Of a stretch of 64,000 nucleotides of DNA, positions 28,768 to 37,317 are shown in pieces (within the stretch, counting starts at the first letter, position 1; each line of letters starts with the position of its first letter). The notes below the pieces were generated by a model. It worked only from the letters and a program-made list of their open reading frames with translations, did not search any database and was not told the DNA's origin. The position numbers and the translations under genes were made by a program. The stretch is from Tahibacter soli (lineage in GTDB: Bacteria > Pseudomonadota > Gammaproteobacteria > Xanthomonadales > Rhodanobacteraceae). The stretch covers positions 186,001-250,000 of the forward strand of contig NZ_JAOVZO020000014.1 of assembly GCF_025717065.2 (NCBI RefSeq), given 5' to 3'.

Positions 28768-28908
28768 GTCCTTGTGGGTGGTCTTGAACCGGCGATTGTC
28801 GCACAGCTTGCGCGCCGGCGGCCCGTGCCGGCGCCTTTTGGCCGCCGCCACGACACCGTTCGCTGCATCGCGCCTGCTCGAACCGCGCCGTTGCGGCAAA
28901 CTCCGCGG

Positions 28909-29967
28909 GTGAAAACCCGCCATTTCCTGCTCATCGCCGCCGCGTTCTGGACCGTGTTCGGCATCGTGACCGGCATCCTGGTCTGGATCAGCATGTTGAG
29001 CCACGGCCACTCGGTGCCGCGGCTGCTCGGCTATTTCCTCGTCGTCTGGCTCGCCTGGCTGGTGCCGACCTATGCCATCGCGCGGCTCGCCCGGCGGTTT
29101 CCGGTGGTGCCGCCGCGGCCGTCGAGCGTGCTCGTGCACGTGGCGGCCGCAACCGGCATCGCGATCGCGCACGCGCTGTACGAAGTGGCGATGATGCTGT
29201 GGCTGCAACCGTACGACCGGATGACCTCGAACCTGTCGCAGGTGAATTTCGGCAGCGTGCTGTTCTCGCGCGTGCCGCTCGAGTGGATCCTCTACTGCCT
29301 GGTGCTCGGCGGCGTGCTCGCGTTCGAGTACTACCAGCGCTATCACGAGCGCGCGCTGCTCGCCGCGCAACTCGAACGGTCGCTCGCCGACGCGAAGCTG
29401 CATGCGCTGGAACTGCAGCTGCAGCCGCACTTCTTGTTCAATACGCTCAACGCCATCGCCGGTCTCGTGCGCAGCGGGCGCAACGAGCAGGCCGTCACGA
29501 TGATCGCGGGACTCGCCGACCTGTTGCGCTATTCGCTCGATCACGCGGGACGCCAGCGCGTGCCGCTGGCCGAGGAGATGGACATGGTCGAGCGCTATCT
29601 CGAAATCGAGAACGCGCGGTTTCCCGATCGCATGTCGTTTCGCGTCGACGTGGCCGACGGCGCCGGCCGCGCGCTGGTGCCGAACCTGATCCTGCAGCCG
29701 CTCGTGGAAAACGCGGTGCGCCACGGCATCGCCGGCATGGCCGCGGCGGGCACGATCGCGGTCGAAGCCGGCCGCGTCGGCGATCGCCTGCACATCCGCC
29801 TGCGCAACAGCGGCTCGCTCGCGGCCGCGCCGGTCGAAGGCATCGGCCTGCGCAACACGCGCGAGCGGCTGCGCACGCTGTACGGCGACGCGGCGGTGTT
29901 CGGCCTCGCCGCCGCGGGCGGCGGCGTGCTCGCGATACTCGATCTGCCGTGGGAACAGACATCGTGA
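28909..29967 (+). CDS. LytS/YpdA-type sensor histidine kinase
   Basis: 352 residues from GTG 28909, which begins a basic N-terminus before the first of four membrane segments (to about residue 145). The His_kinase (PF06580-type) domain has LQPHFLFNTLNAI with His174 as phosphoacceptor, and the ATP-binding N box LQPLVENAVRHG, followed by GIGLRNTRERL. There is no separate sensor domain, so the membrane part probably senses. It overlaps the response regulator by GTGA and heads the sulfur operon. Confidence 0.88.
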   Translation: MKTRHFLLIAAAFWTVFGIVTGILVWISMLSHGHSVPRLLGYFLVVWLAWLVPTYAIARLARRFPVVPPRPSSVLVHVAAATGIAIAHALYEVAMMLWLQPYDRMTSNLSQVNFGSVLFSRVPLEWILYCLVLGGVLAFEYYQRYHERALLAAQLERSLADAKLHALELQLQPHFLFNTLNAIAGLVRSGRNEQAVTMIAGLADLLRYSLDHAGRQRVPLAEEMDMVERYLEIENARFPDRMSFRVDVADGAGRALVPNLILQPLVENAVRHGIAGMAAAGTIAVEAGRVGDRLHIRLRNSGSLAAAPVEGIGLRNTRERLRTLYGDAAVFGLAAAGGGVLAILDLPWEQTS

Positions 29968-30746
29968 GCGAAACGGGCGCCGCGCCGCTGAAAGTGCTGA
30001 TCGTCGACGACGAGCCGCTCGCGCGCGAAGGGCTGGATGCGCTGTTGTCCAAAGATCGCGAAGTGGAAGTCGTCGGGCAGGCGACCGGCGTCGACGCGAT
30101 CGCGCTGATCGCGCAACTGCGTCCGGATATCCTGTTCCTGGACATCCAGATGCCCGAGGTCGACGGTTTCGCGCTGCTCGAACGCGTCGGCGCCGACGCG
30201 GTGCCGGCGATCGTCTTCGTCACCGCGTACGATCGCTACGCGCTGCGCGCGTTCGACGTGCACGCGCTCGACTATCTGCTCAAGCCGTTCACCGACGCGC
30301 GTTTCGCCAGCGCGCTGGCGCGTGCGAAGGAGCGCGCGCGCAGCCGCCGGCACGGTGTGCTCGACGCGCGCATCGCCGATCTCCTGCGCGAGCGGCTGTC
30401 GCCACGCAAGCGGTTTCTGGTGCCGGCGCGCGACAAGACGATCGTCGTCGACGCGAACGACGTCGACTGGATCGAAGCGGCCGACTACTACATCTGCCTG
30501 CACGTCGGCGGCGCGAGCCATCTGTTGCGCGACACGATGGACGAGATCGAGCGCCAGCTCGACCCGCAGCAGTTCTTTCGCGCGCACCGCTCGGCGATCG
30601 TCAACCTCGCGCGCGTGCGCGAGATCCATCCGCTGTTTCGCGGCGACTGCGAACTGAAACTCGCCGACGGCACCGCCGTGCGCCTCTCGCGCAACCGCCG
30701 GCGCGAATTCGAGGCGCGCTTCGCGCAGATCGGCGTGCGCCGCTGA
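29964..30746 (+). CDS. LytTR-family response regulator
   Basis: 260 residues, GTG start overlapping the kinase stop. Receiver domain at 8-125: acidic pair VDDEP, phosphoacceptor Asp60 in LFLDIQMPEVDG, Thr in VFVTAYD, and Lys in YLLKPF. A LytTR DNA-binding domain covers about 150-255 (DWIEAADYYICLHVGG, FFRAHRSAIVNLARVREI). It should act as partner of the adjacent kinase. The sulfurtransferase gene follows after 93 bases and is a likely target or co-transcribed. Confidence 0.9.
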   Translation: MSETGAAPLKVLIVDDEPLAREGLDALLSKDREVEVVGQATGVDAIALIAQLRPDILFLDIQMPEVDGFALLERVGADAVPAIVFVTAYDRYALRAFDVHALDYLLKPFTDARFASALARAKERARSRRHGVLDARIADLLRERLSPRKRFLVPARDKTIVVDANDVDWIEAADYYICLHVGGASHLLRDTMDEIERQLDPQQFFRAHRSAIVNLARVREIHPLFRGDCELKLADGTAVRLSRNRRREFEARFAQIGVRR

Positions 30747-30839
30747 CCCGTTCGCTGCATCGCGGCGCCCGTCCGCTGCCAATCGGTTTTGCGAACCCGC
30801 CGACCGGCGCATCGTGGCAACGTCCATCGGGAGTTGCTC

Positions 30840-31766
30840 ATGACGCCGTCCAATCGTTTCAAAATCGCACTGTTCGTTCTGCTTCAATCGCTCGCCGCCG
30901 CCGCGCAGGCCGGCGATGCGCGCGGCGACCTCGTCGTCGACGCCGCCTGGCTTGCGGCGCACGTCGACGATCCGGACCTCGTGCTGCTGCACGTCGGCGA
31001 TCGCGGCGAATACGCGAAAGGCCACATCCGCGGCGCGCGCCTCGTGTCGCTCGACGACGTATCGGTGTCCGAGCACACGCGCGACGGGCTGATGCTGGAA
31101 ATGCCGGACGCCGACGCGCTGCGCGCGCGTCTGGAAAAACTCGGCATATCCGACGCGTCGCGCATCGTCGTGTACTACGGCAACGACTGGGTCAGTCCGG
31201 CCACGCGCGTCGTGTTCACGCTGCAGTACGCGGGCTTGGGCGACCGCACGACGTTGCTCGACGGCGGCATGCCCGCCTGGGTGAAGCAGGGCGGGGCGCT
31301 GAGCAAGGACGTACCCGAAGCGCGGCCCGGCAAGCTCGCGGCGCTCGCGATCGAGCCGCTGATCGTCGACGCGGACTACGTGCGCGAGCACCGCGCGACG
31401 CCGGGTATCGCGATCGTCGACGGGCGCGCCGCCGCGTACTACGACGGCGTCGAAACCGGCGGCGCGCACGGGCAGACCGACCGCACCGGCCATGTCGCCG
31501 GCGCGCGCAGCATTCCGTTCACCGAACTCACCGACGACACGCTGCGGCTGCGCCCGACCGCCGAACTCAAGGCACGGTTCGACGCGGCCGGCATCGCGCC
31601 GGGCGACACGATCGTCGGCTACTGCCATATCGGCCAGCAGGCCACGGCGATGCTGTTCGCCGCGCGGCTGCTCGGCCATCCGGTGCGGCTGTACGACGGC
31701 TCGTTCCAGGACTGGTCGCGCGGCAAGGACAATCCGGTCGAAACCGTTGCGCGAGGCCGTCCGTGA
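30840..31766 (+). CDS. periplasmic thiosulfate sulfurtransferase, two rhodanese domains
   Basis: 308 residues; signal peptide (FKIALFVLLQSLAAAAQA) and a GGGAG site before the ATG. The N-terminal rhodanese domain (about 25-150) has VVYYGNDWVSPA at the position of the active loop, without Cys. The C-terminal domain (about 175-305) has GYCHIGQQA with catalytic Cys262. This pattern, one active and one inactive domain, is normal for the family. It transfers sulfane sulfur from thiosulfate or a persulfide. The next gene starts inside its stop codon. Confidence 0.88.
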   Translation: MTPSNRFKIALFVLLQSLAAAAQAGDARGDLVVDAAWLAAHVDDPDLVLLHVGDRGEYAKGHIRGARLVSLDDVSVSEHTRDGLMLEMPDADALRARLEKLGISDASRIVVYYGNDWVSPATRVVFTLQYAGLGDRTTLLDGGMPAWVKQGGALSKDVPEARPGKLAALAIEPLIVDADYVREHRATPGIAIVDGRAAAYYDGVETGGAHGQTDRTGHVAGARSIPFTELTDDTLRLRPTAELKARFDAAGIAPGDTIVGYCHIGQQATAMLFAARLLGHPVRLYDGSFQDWSRGKDNPVETVARGRP

Positions 31767-32284
31767 GCGCGCCGAGGACGCCGCGCGCGTACGCCGATCC
31801 CTACGTTGCCGGCGTCGCGCTCGGCCTCGTGCTGCTCGCCGCGTTCGTGCTCGTCGGGCGCGGGCTCGGCGCGTCCGGGGCGTTCGCGAGCACGGCGGCC
31901 GGCACCGTCGCGCTGGTCGCGCCGGACCAGGCGGCGGCGAGCCCGCTGTTCGCGCACTACCTCGGCGAACCGGGGCCGTGGCTCGAGTGGCTCAGCGTCG
32001 AGTTGATCGGCGTCGCGATCGGCGCATGGCTGTCCGCGAAGCTCGCCGGCCGCGTGCGCGTCGAGATCGAACGCCCTGAGACGCTCGCGCCGGCGCGGCG
32101 CCTCGCGCTCGCGTTCGGCGGCGGCGTGATGATGGCTGCCGGCGCGGTGCTCGCGCGCGGCTGCACGAGCGGCCAGGCGCTGACCGGCGGCGCGCTGCTC
32201 GGCGTCGGCGGCTGGCTGTTTCTCGGCGTGGCGTTCGCTGCCGCGTACGTGTTCGCGTCGCTGTTGCGCAAGGTGTGGTCGTGA
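31763..32284 (+). CDS. YeeE/YedE family half-transporter, N-terminal member
   Basis: 173 residues, GTG start overlapping the sulfurtransferase stop (GTGA). Four membrane segments. The family Cys is in ARGCTSGQALTG (Cys134). YeeE/YedE (TsuA-like) proteins import sulfur compounds such as thiosulfate, passing them along conserved cysteines. Full-length members are about 350 residues; here the two halves are separate genes, as in PmpA/PmpB pairs. Confidence 0.85.
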   Translation: MSAPRTPRAYADPYVAGVALGLVLLAAFVLVGRGLGASGAFASTAAGTVALVAPDQAAASPLFAHYLGEPGPWLEWLSVELIGVAIGAWLSAKLAGRVRVEIERPETLAPARRLALAFGGGVMMAAGAVLARGCTSGQALTGGALLGVGGWLFLGVAFAAAYVFASLLRKVWS

Positions 32285-32859
32285 GCGCGCCGCTGCTGCC
32301 GGAAGGCGCGCCGTTGGCCGCAACGCTCGCGGCGGCGCTCGTGCTGGGCGTCGGTTTCGGTTTCGCGCTAGAACGCGCGGGGCTCGGCAGCGCGCGCAAG
32401 GTGGTCGCGCAGTTCTACTGGCGCGACCTCGCCGTGCTCAAGGTGCTGTTCAGCGCGCTGGTCACGGCGATGCTCGGCGTGTTCTGGCTGAGCCGGTTCG
32501 GTCTTCTCGATCTCGCGGCCGTCCATGTGCCCGAAACGTTCGTCGGGCCGCAGCTCGCCGGCGGCGTGCTGTTCGGCGCGGGGCTGATCGTCGCCGGCCT
32601 GTGTCCCGGCACCGCGTGCGTGTCGGCTGCGACCGGCCGTATCGACGGGGTGTTCGTGTTGCTAGGAATATTCTCAGGAATGTTTCTTACCGGATTGATT
32701 TTGCGGAAATTCGAGCGCTTCTACACGAGTACCGCCCACGGCGCCTGGATCTTGCCCGAACTGTTCGACGTGCCCTACGGCGCGGTCGTGGCGGCGGTCG
32801 TCGTGCTCGCGCTGGCGGCGTTCGCCGTCGCCGAACGCATCGAGCGGGGTGCGCGATGA
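32281..32859 (+). CDS. YeeE/YedE family half-transporter, C-terminal member
   Basis: 192 residues, GTG start overlapping the previous stop. It begins with LGVGFGFALERAGLGSARKV, the characteristic repeat of the family, and carries GLCPGTACVSA with Cys108 and Cys113. About five membrane segments. It should complete a pore or channel with the preceding half. A locally lower-GC stretch (about 32660-32720) interrupts the otherwise high-GC gene. Confidence 0.85.
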   Translation: MSAPLLPEGAPLAATLAAALVLGVGFGFALERAGLGSARKVVAQFYWRDLAVLKVLFSALVTAMLGVFWLSRFGLLDLAAVHVPETFVGPQLAGGVLFGAGLIVAGLCPGTACVSAATGRIDGVFVLLGIFSGMFLTGLILRKFERFYTSTAHGAWILPELFDVPYGAVVAAVVVLALAAFAVAERIERGAR

Positions 32860-33374
32860 GCCTCCGCGCACGATCGGTTCTGGCCTTCGCCACGTTCGCG
32901 ATCGGCGGACTCGCGGCCGTCGCCGGCAGTTCGCAGCCGCCGCTTGCCGGCGACGAAGTCGCGGCCGTGGATCTCGCCGGCTGGCTGCGCGAACGCCGGG
33001 AGAAGCTGTGCGTGCTCGACGCGCGTTCGGCCGACGCGTTCGATGCCGGTCATCTGCCGGGCGCGCGGCGACTGGCCGACAGCGCGGCATCGGATGACGG
33101 CGACACGGTGGTCGTCTATGCCGATCGCGATGTCGATGCCGGCGTCGCCGACGCGCTGCGCCGGCAGTCCGCGGCTCGCGTGCTGCGACTGCACGGCGGC
33201 CTGCGCGCATGGAACGACGAGGTGCTGTTTCCGGTGCTGCGCGGCGACGCGTCGGCAGGACAACGGCAACGGTTCGAAGCCCGCGCCGCGTTGAGCCGCT
33301 ACTTCGGCGGTACGCCGCGACAGCTCGACCCCGGCGAAGCCGCCGGCCGCACGCGGAGCCGGCGCGGATGCTGA
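32856..33374 (+). CDS. rhodanese-like protein lacking the catalytic cysteine, exported
   Basis: 172 residues; ATGA overlap with the previous gene. The N-terminus (RARSVLAFATFAIGGLAAVAG) is a signal peptide or anchor. The rhodanese fold is visible as LCVLDARSADAFDAGHLPGARRLAD, but the active loop reads VVVYADRDVDAG, with Ala-Asp where Cys is expected. It is therefore probably a binding or docking rhodanese, not an active sulfurtransferase. It overlaps the following aminotransferase gene by seven bases. Confidence 0.75.
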   Translation: MSLRARSVLAFATFAIGGLAAVAGSSQPPLAGDEVAAVDLAGWLRERREKLCVLDARSADAFDAGHLPGARRLADSAASDDGDTVVVYADRDVDAGVADALRRQSAARVLRLHGGLRAWNDEVLFPVLRGDASAGQRQRFEARAALSRYFGGTPRQLDPGEAAGRTRSRRGC

Positions 33375-34756
33375 CGCTTGCCGATCTCCCACTGTCGCCG
33401 GCCGTCGACTTGCCGCCCGCGCCGTTCGACTTCGCCGCGCTGCGCCGACGCGAATTCGCGCGGCTCGACGCGCAGGGCCACGCGTATCTCGACTACACCG
33501 GCAGCGCGCTGTACGGCGCGTCGCAGTTGCACGCCCATGCGCAGTTGCTGGCCGCGGGCCTGTTCGGCAATCCGCATTCCGAATCGGGCACCGCACGCGC
33601 GAGCACCGCGCTGATCGAACAGGCGCGGACCGACGTGCTGCGGTTTCTCGATGTCGATGACACGACGCACGCCGTGTGCTTCACCGCGAACGCGAGCGCC
33701 GCGATCAAGCTCGTCGCCGAGAGCTGGCCGTTCGATGCGCGACGTCCGCTCGTGCTGTCGGCCGACAACCACAATTCGGTGAACGGCATGCGCGAATACG
33801 CGCGCCGCGCCGGCGCGCCGGTACGCATCCTGCCGTTGACCGCGACGCTCGAACTCGACGCGCCGGACGACGCCTTGCGCGCGGCAGCGGCCGACGGGGA
33901 AGGGCTGCTGGCGTTTCCGGCGCAGTCGAACTTTTCCGGCGTTCTTCACCCGCTCGATCTCGTGCGGCGTGCGCGGACGCTCGGCTTCGACGTGCTACTC
34001 GACGCCGCAGCGTACGTGCCGAGCCATCCGCTGAGCCTGCGCGAGTGCGAGGCCGACTTCGTCGCGCTGTCGTTCTACAAGCTGTTCGGCTATCCGACCG
34101 GCCTCGGCGCACTGGTGATGCGGCGCGACGCGATGCGCCGGCTGCGCCGCCCGTGGTTCGCCGGCGGCACGGTGCGCTATGCATCGGTGCAGGCCGACGT
34201 GCACCGGCTGCACGGCGGCGCCGAAGGTTTCGAAGACGGCACGCCGGATTTTCTCGGCATCGCGGCGCTGCCGGCGGGATTCGCGCTGCTGCGCGAGGTC
34301 GGCATGACGCGGCTCGCCGAGCGCGTCGATACGCTCGCGGCCGAGCTGTGCGAACGCCTGCGCGGTCTGCGGCAGCCGGACGGCGCGCCGCTCGTCCGCG
34401 TGTACGGGCCGGTCGACGCGAGCAGGCGCGGCGGCGCGGTGACGTTCAACGTGCTCGACGCGCGCGGCGTCGCGTTGCCGTACGCGGGGATCGAAGCTGC
34501 CGCGCGCGATGCCGGCATCTCGGTGCGCGGCGGCTGCTTCTGCAATCCCGGCGCGTCCGAAGCCGCGTTCGGCGCGGAACCGGCACGGCTCGCGCAATGC
34601 CTCGCGGCGCTCGGCGACGCGTTCACCCCACAGCGACTGTCCGAATGCACCGGCAAGACGGCCGGCGCGATCCGCGCATCGGTCGGCCTTGCGAACGACG
34701 CGGCGGATATCGCGCGGCTCGTCGAACTGATCGCGAGGTTCGGCGAGGCGCGTTGA
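33368..34756 (+). CDS. class V aminotransferase, cysteine desulfurase/MOCOS-like
   Basis: 462 residues. PLP lysine Lys238 in SFYKLFGYPTGLGAL, and the persulfide-type loop RGGCFCNPGA with Cys390 and Cys392. Both closely follow the NifS-like domain of molybdenum cofactor sulfurase (MOCOS). The C-terminal MOSC domain of eukaryotic MOCOS is absent. In the family, PLP chemistry removes sulfur from cysteine onto an enzyme cysteine. It closes the operon with transporters and rhodaneses. The actual sulfur acceptor is unknown; no signal peptide is seen, so it acts in the cytosol. Confidence 0.82.
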   Translation: MLTLADLPLSPAVDLPPAPFDFAALRRREFARLDAQGHAYLDYTGSALYGASQLHAHAQLLAAGLFGNPHSESGTARASTALIEQARTDVLRFLDVDDTTHAVCFTANASAAIKLVAESWPFDARRPLVLSADNHNSVNGMREYARRAGAPVRILPLTATLELDAPDDALRAAAADGEGLLAFPAQSNFSGVLHPLDLVRRARTLGFDVLLDAAAYVPSHPLSLRECEADFVALSFYKLFGYPTGLGALVMRRDAMRRLRRPWFAGGTVRYASVQADVHRLHGGAEGFEDGTPDFLGIAALPAGFALLREVGMTRLAERVDTLAAELCERLRGLRQPDGAPLVRVYGPVDASRRGGAVTFNVLDARGVALPYAGIEAAARDAGISVRGGCFCNPGASEAAFGAEPARLAQCLAALGDAFTPQRLSECTGKTAGAIRASVGLANDAADIARLVELIARFGEAR

Positions 34757-35174
34757 CGGCGCCGGACGCGAGGTCGGGAGAATCGGCCCTCTCGACGCGC
34801 TGTTCACATCAGCGGCGTTGTCCACAGTGCCGCATCCGTCGCGCGCCGGCTCCCGGCGGCGGCGGACGGCGCAGGGGCTCGTGCGCACCGGTCGCGGGCG
34901 CCGAGTGACCGCAATGTCGGCCTTGCCGTTGGACGAAACCGGGTTCACCGCCGACGGCGACTTCGTTGACGGCGTGCTCCGCCATACCGGCATGGTGCTC
35001 TATCGCGAAAGATGAACGCGTCGGGTGCGGCGATCGCGGTTCGTCGACGCCACCGACCGCTTGTCCGTTCGAGCGACCGTTGAATGCGCGTCCCGACCGC
35101 ACGTCACCTGTCGCTCGGGCGGACGACCCGGCGCGCCTGCGCTGCCTGCTTCACGGTAGAGCAGGAGAGGGTGC
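34757..35174. other. gap after sulfur operon, no convincing gene
   Basis: 418 bases. One frame (ATG 34914 to TGA 35015, 33 codons) could be a gene remnant, but it has no good ribosome site. No hairpin with a T run was seen. The stretch is somewhat lower in GC than its neighbours. Confidence 0.45.
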
Positions 35175-35330
35175 ATGAGGATTTTCGGCGCACTGCTGAC
35201 GACGGCGTTGGTGTTGAGCCGTGCGGCAACGTCACCGGGCGAATTCGTTCGTGGGGGCGGTACTCTAACTGATCCGCCGCGACACGAAGCGGCGGCCCAC
35301 CCCGGCAGGACGCAAGGAGCTTCGCAATGA
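35175..35330 (+). CDS. possible 51-residue exported peptide coupled to GST gene
   Basis: ATG 35175 has AGGAGAGG upstream. The product starts with a signal-like MRIFGALLTTALVL and continues polar and glycine-rich. Its TGA overlaps the ATG of the glutathione transferase (ATGA), the same coupling used elsewhere in this window. However, the GST has its own AAGGAG site within the frame, and the tail has no recognised features, so it may be a chance frame. Confidence 0.35.
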   Translation: MRIFGALLTTALVLSRAATSPGEFVRGGGTLTDPPRHEAAAHPGRTQGASQ

Positions 35331-35968
35331 CCATCACCATCACCGCCTTCGACCGCTCGCCCGACGGCGGCAAGGGTCTCGCGCGCGACACGCGCGTGCG
35401 CTGGGCGCTCGAAGAGGCGGGCCTGCCTTACGCCGTTCGCCTCGTTTCGTTCCGGGCGATGAAGGAACCGGCGCATCTGGCGCTGCATCCCTTCGGCCAG
35501 ATTCCGACCTACGAGGAAGGCGATCTCGTGCTGTTCGAGACCGGGGCGATCGTGCTGCACATCGCGCAGCGCCACGGCGGACTGCTGCCGGCCGACGCGA
35601 ACGCGCGCGCCCGCGCGATCGCGTGGATGTTCGCCGCGGTCAATTCGGTGGAGCCGCCGATCCTCGAGTTCTTCAACGCGAAGGTGGTCGAACGCGATAA
35701 ACCCTGGGCCGCGGAGCGACTGCCGCTGGTCGCCGATCGCGTGCGCGACCGGCTCAGGCAACTGTCCGCGCGCCTCGGCGACGCCGACTGGCTCGACGGC
35801 GATTTCAGCGCGGGCGATCTGATGATGGCGTCGGTGCTGCTGCGCACGAGACCGTCGGGCATCCTCGACGAGTTTCCGAGCCTTGCCGCCTACGTCGCGC
35901 GCGGCGAGGCGAGACCGGCGTACCGGCGCGCGTTCGCGGCGCAGCTCGCGATCAACGCGCCCGGCTGA
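35327..35968 (+). CDS. glutathione S-transferase family protein
   Basis: 213 residues; AAGGAG upstream of ATG 35327. The thioredoxin-like N-terminal domain ends with the glutathione-binding HPFGQIPTYEEGDLVLFETGAI (cis-Pro and the Glu-Thr pair). The C-terminal helical domain has DGDFSAGDLMMASVL, the conserved N-capping box region. A cytosolic transferase of unknown electrophile. Its 3' end overlaps, tail to tail, the EF-hand-like gene by 79 bases. Confidence 0.88.
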   Translation: MTITITAFDRSPDGGKGLARDTRVRWALEEAGLPYAVRLVSFRAMKEPAHLALHPFGQIPTYEEGDLVLFETGAIVLHIAQRHGGLLPADANARARAIAWMFAAVNSVEPPILEFFNAKVVERDKPWAAERLPLVADRVRDRLRQLSARLGDADWLDGDFSAGDLMMASVLLRTRPSGILDEFPSLAAYVARGEARPAYRRAFAAQLAINAPG

Positions 35969-36198
35969 TCGGCCGGGTGCGTTGCTTCGATCTCGCCGCC
36001 GCGGCCTTGTTCGAGCTGTTGGCGCACGCGGTCTTCGAATTCCTGCATGTATTCCTCGACATCGACCGTGCCGTTGGCGTCGGTCGCGTCGAAGCGCTGG
36101 CGGCGGAACGCGTCGAATTCGGCGCGCGCGAGGCGGGCGTCGGCGTCGGAATCGGGGCTGCACGACGAACGCTTAGATGTTGTTGCCGTGGTTTGCAT
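35890..36198 (-). CDS. small EF-hand-like calcium-binding protein
   Basis: 102 residues from ATG 36198 with a perfect GGAGG eight bases upstream. Two loops fit degenerate EF hands. DSDADARLARAEFDAF has Asp at 1, 3, 5 and Glu at 12 but Ala at 6. ATDANGTVDVEEYM has Asp 3, Asn 5, Gly 6, Glu 12, but Ala at 1. No signal peptide is obvious. The last 26 codons overlap the GST gene on the other strand. Likely a real but little-conserved protein. Confidence 0.55.
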   Translation of the reverse strand: MQTTATTSKRSSCSPDSDADARLARAEFDAFRRQRFDATDANGTVDVEEYMQEFEDRVRQQLEQGRGGEIEATHPADQPGALIASCAANARRYAGLASPRAT

Positions 36199-36315
36199 GA
36201 ACGCCTCCGAAAGTTTGCGTGGAGGCGGGGCTTGCTGCTCTTGCACGCGGAACGTCAGCGTGTCGCTGTAGTCCGGGTTTCGACGTCGATCTCTCGATCG
36301 CGACGTCGCGCCGTT

Positions 36316-37233
36316 TCAGTGCGCCAGCGCGAAATCGATCGCCGCGCAGACCGCGGCGGCTTGCGCGGCGTTGCACTGCTCGGCGCTCGCGCGTGGACTG
36401 TCGGGATACACCTCGGTCGTCGTCACGTAGCGCGCATCGGTCACGCCGGCGCACAGGCCGAGTTTCTTGACCGGATAGTTGATGACGCCCGGCGCGACCA
36501 CCGGCGAGCCGATGATCTCGCCGTTGCGATCGGCCGGCGCGATATGCGTGACGCGCGCCACGGCCGCGACGATCGCCTGCTGGAAAGCGGGCTGCGGATT
36601 GTCGCTGTCGCCGACGACGTAGAACCCGTCGGGAATCTCGCCGGGCTCGAACGCCTCGCCGTTGCGCGCGGCGAGCGCGGGACGGAATTCCGACTCGTCG
36701 GTGTCGGTGGTCTCGTGCAGGTCGACGTGCACGAGCACGCGATCGCGCAGCGGGGCGACGAGTTGCATCAACGCCGCCGATTCCGGCGCCGGACTGTTCT
36801 CGCGGAACGAACGGTTCGGGTCGACCGCGTCGCGGTTCCAGCGGTGAATGCGCTCGTATGCCCACGGGCTGACACACGGCGCGACGAGCAGGTTGACGCG
36901 CTCGGCATAGTCCGCCGCGTGCCGCTCGACGAATCGCAGCGCGCCGTGCACGCCGCTCGTTTCGTAGCCGTGCACGCCGCCGGTGACGAGCACGCAGGGC
37001 AGGTCGCCGCGCCACGCGCGGTTTCGGATCGCGAACAGCGGGTAGGTGTCGGGGGCGTAGTCGAGGCGCCCGTATTCCACGACGTCGAAGCGCGCGCGCA
37101 GCGGTTCGATCGCGGCCTGCACCTCGTCCGCGTAGCTGCGCAGGCGCGTCTGTCGCGACAGCCACCGCGCCTTCTCCGCGTCGCCCCACGGTTGGCCGGG
37201 CGTGCCGATGGGATAGAAGGCTGTGTCGTTCAT
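36316..37233 (-). CDS. M14-family zinc carboxypeptidase-like / succinylglutamate desuccinylase-like protein
   Basis: 305 residues. Zinc ligands fit HGYE (His88, Glu91) in VLVTGGVHGYETSG, and a later His in LVHVDLHETTD. DPNRSFRE supplies the substrate-binding Asn-Arg pair typical of M14. The C-terminal part has PGVINYPVKK and TTTEVYPDSP, which provides the region of the catalytic Glu. It would cleave a C-terminal residue or N-acyl amino acid in the cytosol; no signal peptide. It is divergent from the methyltransferase gene. Confidence 0.83.
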   Translation of the reverse strand: MNDTAFYPIGTPGQPWGDAEKARWLSRQTRLRSYADEVQAAIEPLRARFDVVEYGRLDYAPDTYPLFAIRNRAWRGDLPCVLVTGGVHGYETSGVHGALRFVERHAADYAERVNLLVAPCVSPWAYERIHRWNRDAVDPNRSFRENSPAPESAALMQLVAPLRDRVLVHVDLHETTDTDESEFRPALAARNGEAFEPGEIPDGFYVVGDSDNPQPAFQQAIVAAVARVTHIAPADRNGEIIGSPVVAPGVINYPVKKLGLCAGVTDARYVTTTEVYPDSPRASAEQCNAAQAAAVCAAIDFALAH

Positions 37234-37317
37234 CGTCGCGGGTCCGGCTGTCTGGCGGTGGAGCCGCACACTGTAGCACCGCCGCGTATGCGACAAGCGC
37301 GCGGCGATCCTGGGACA

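Noticed and set aside
34914-35015. 33-residue frame after the sulfur operon
   Set aside because: No ribosome site and no recognisable feature; mentioned only as a possible remnant.
35977-37317. Upstream extension of the methyltransferase frame
   Set aside because: The extra 447 codons lie antisense to the EF-hand-like and carboxypeptidase-like genes. The start at 37318 gives a normal-length methyltransferase.
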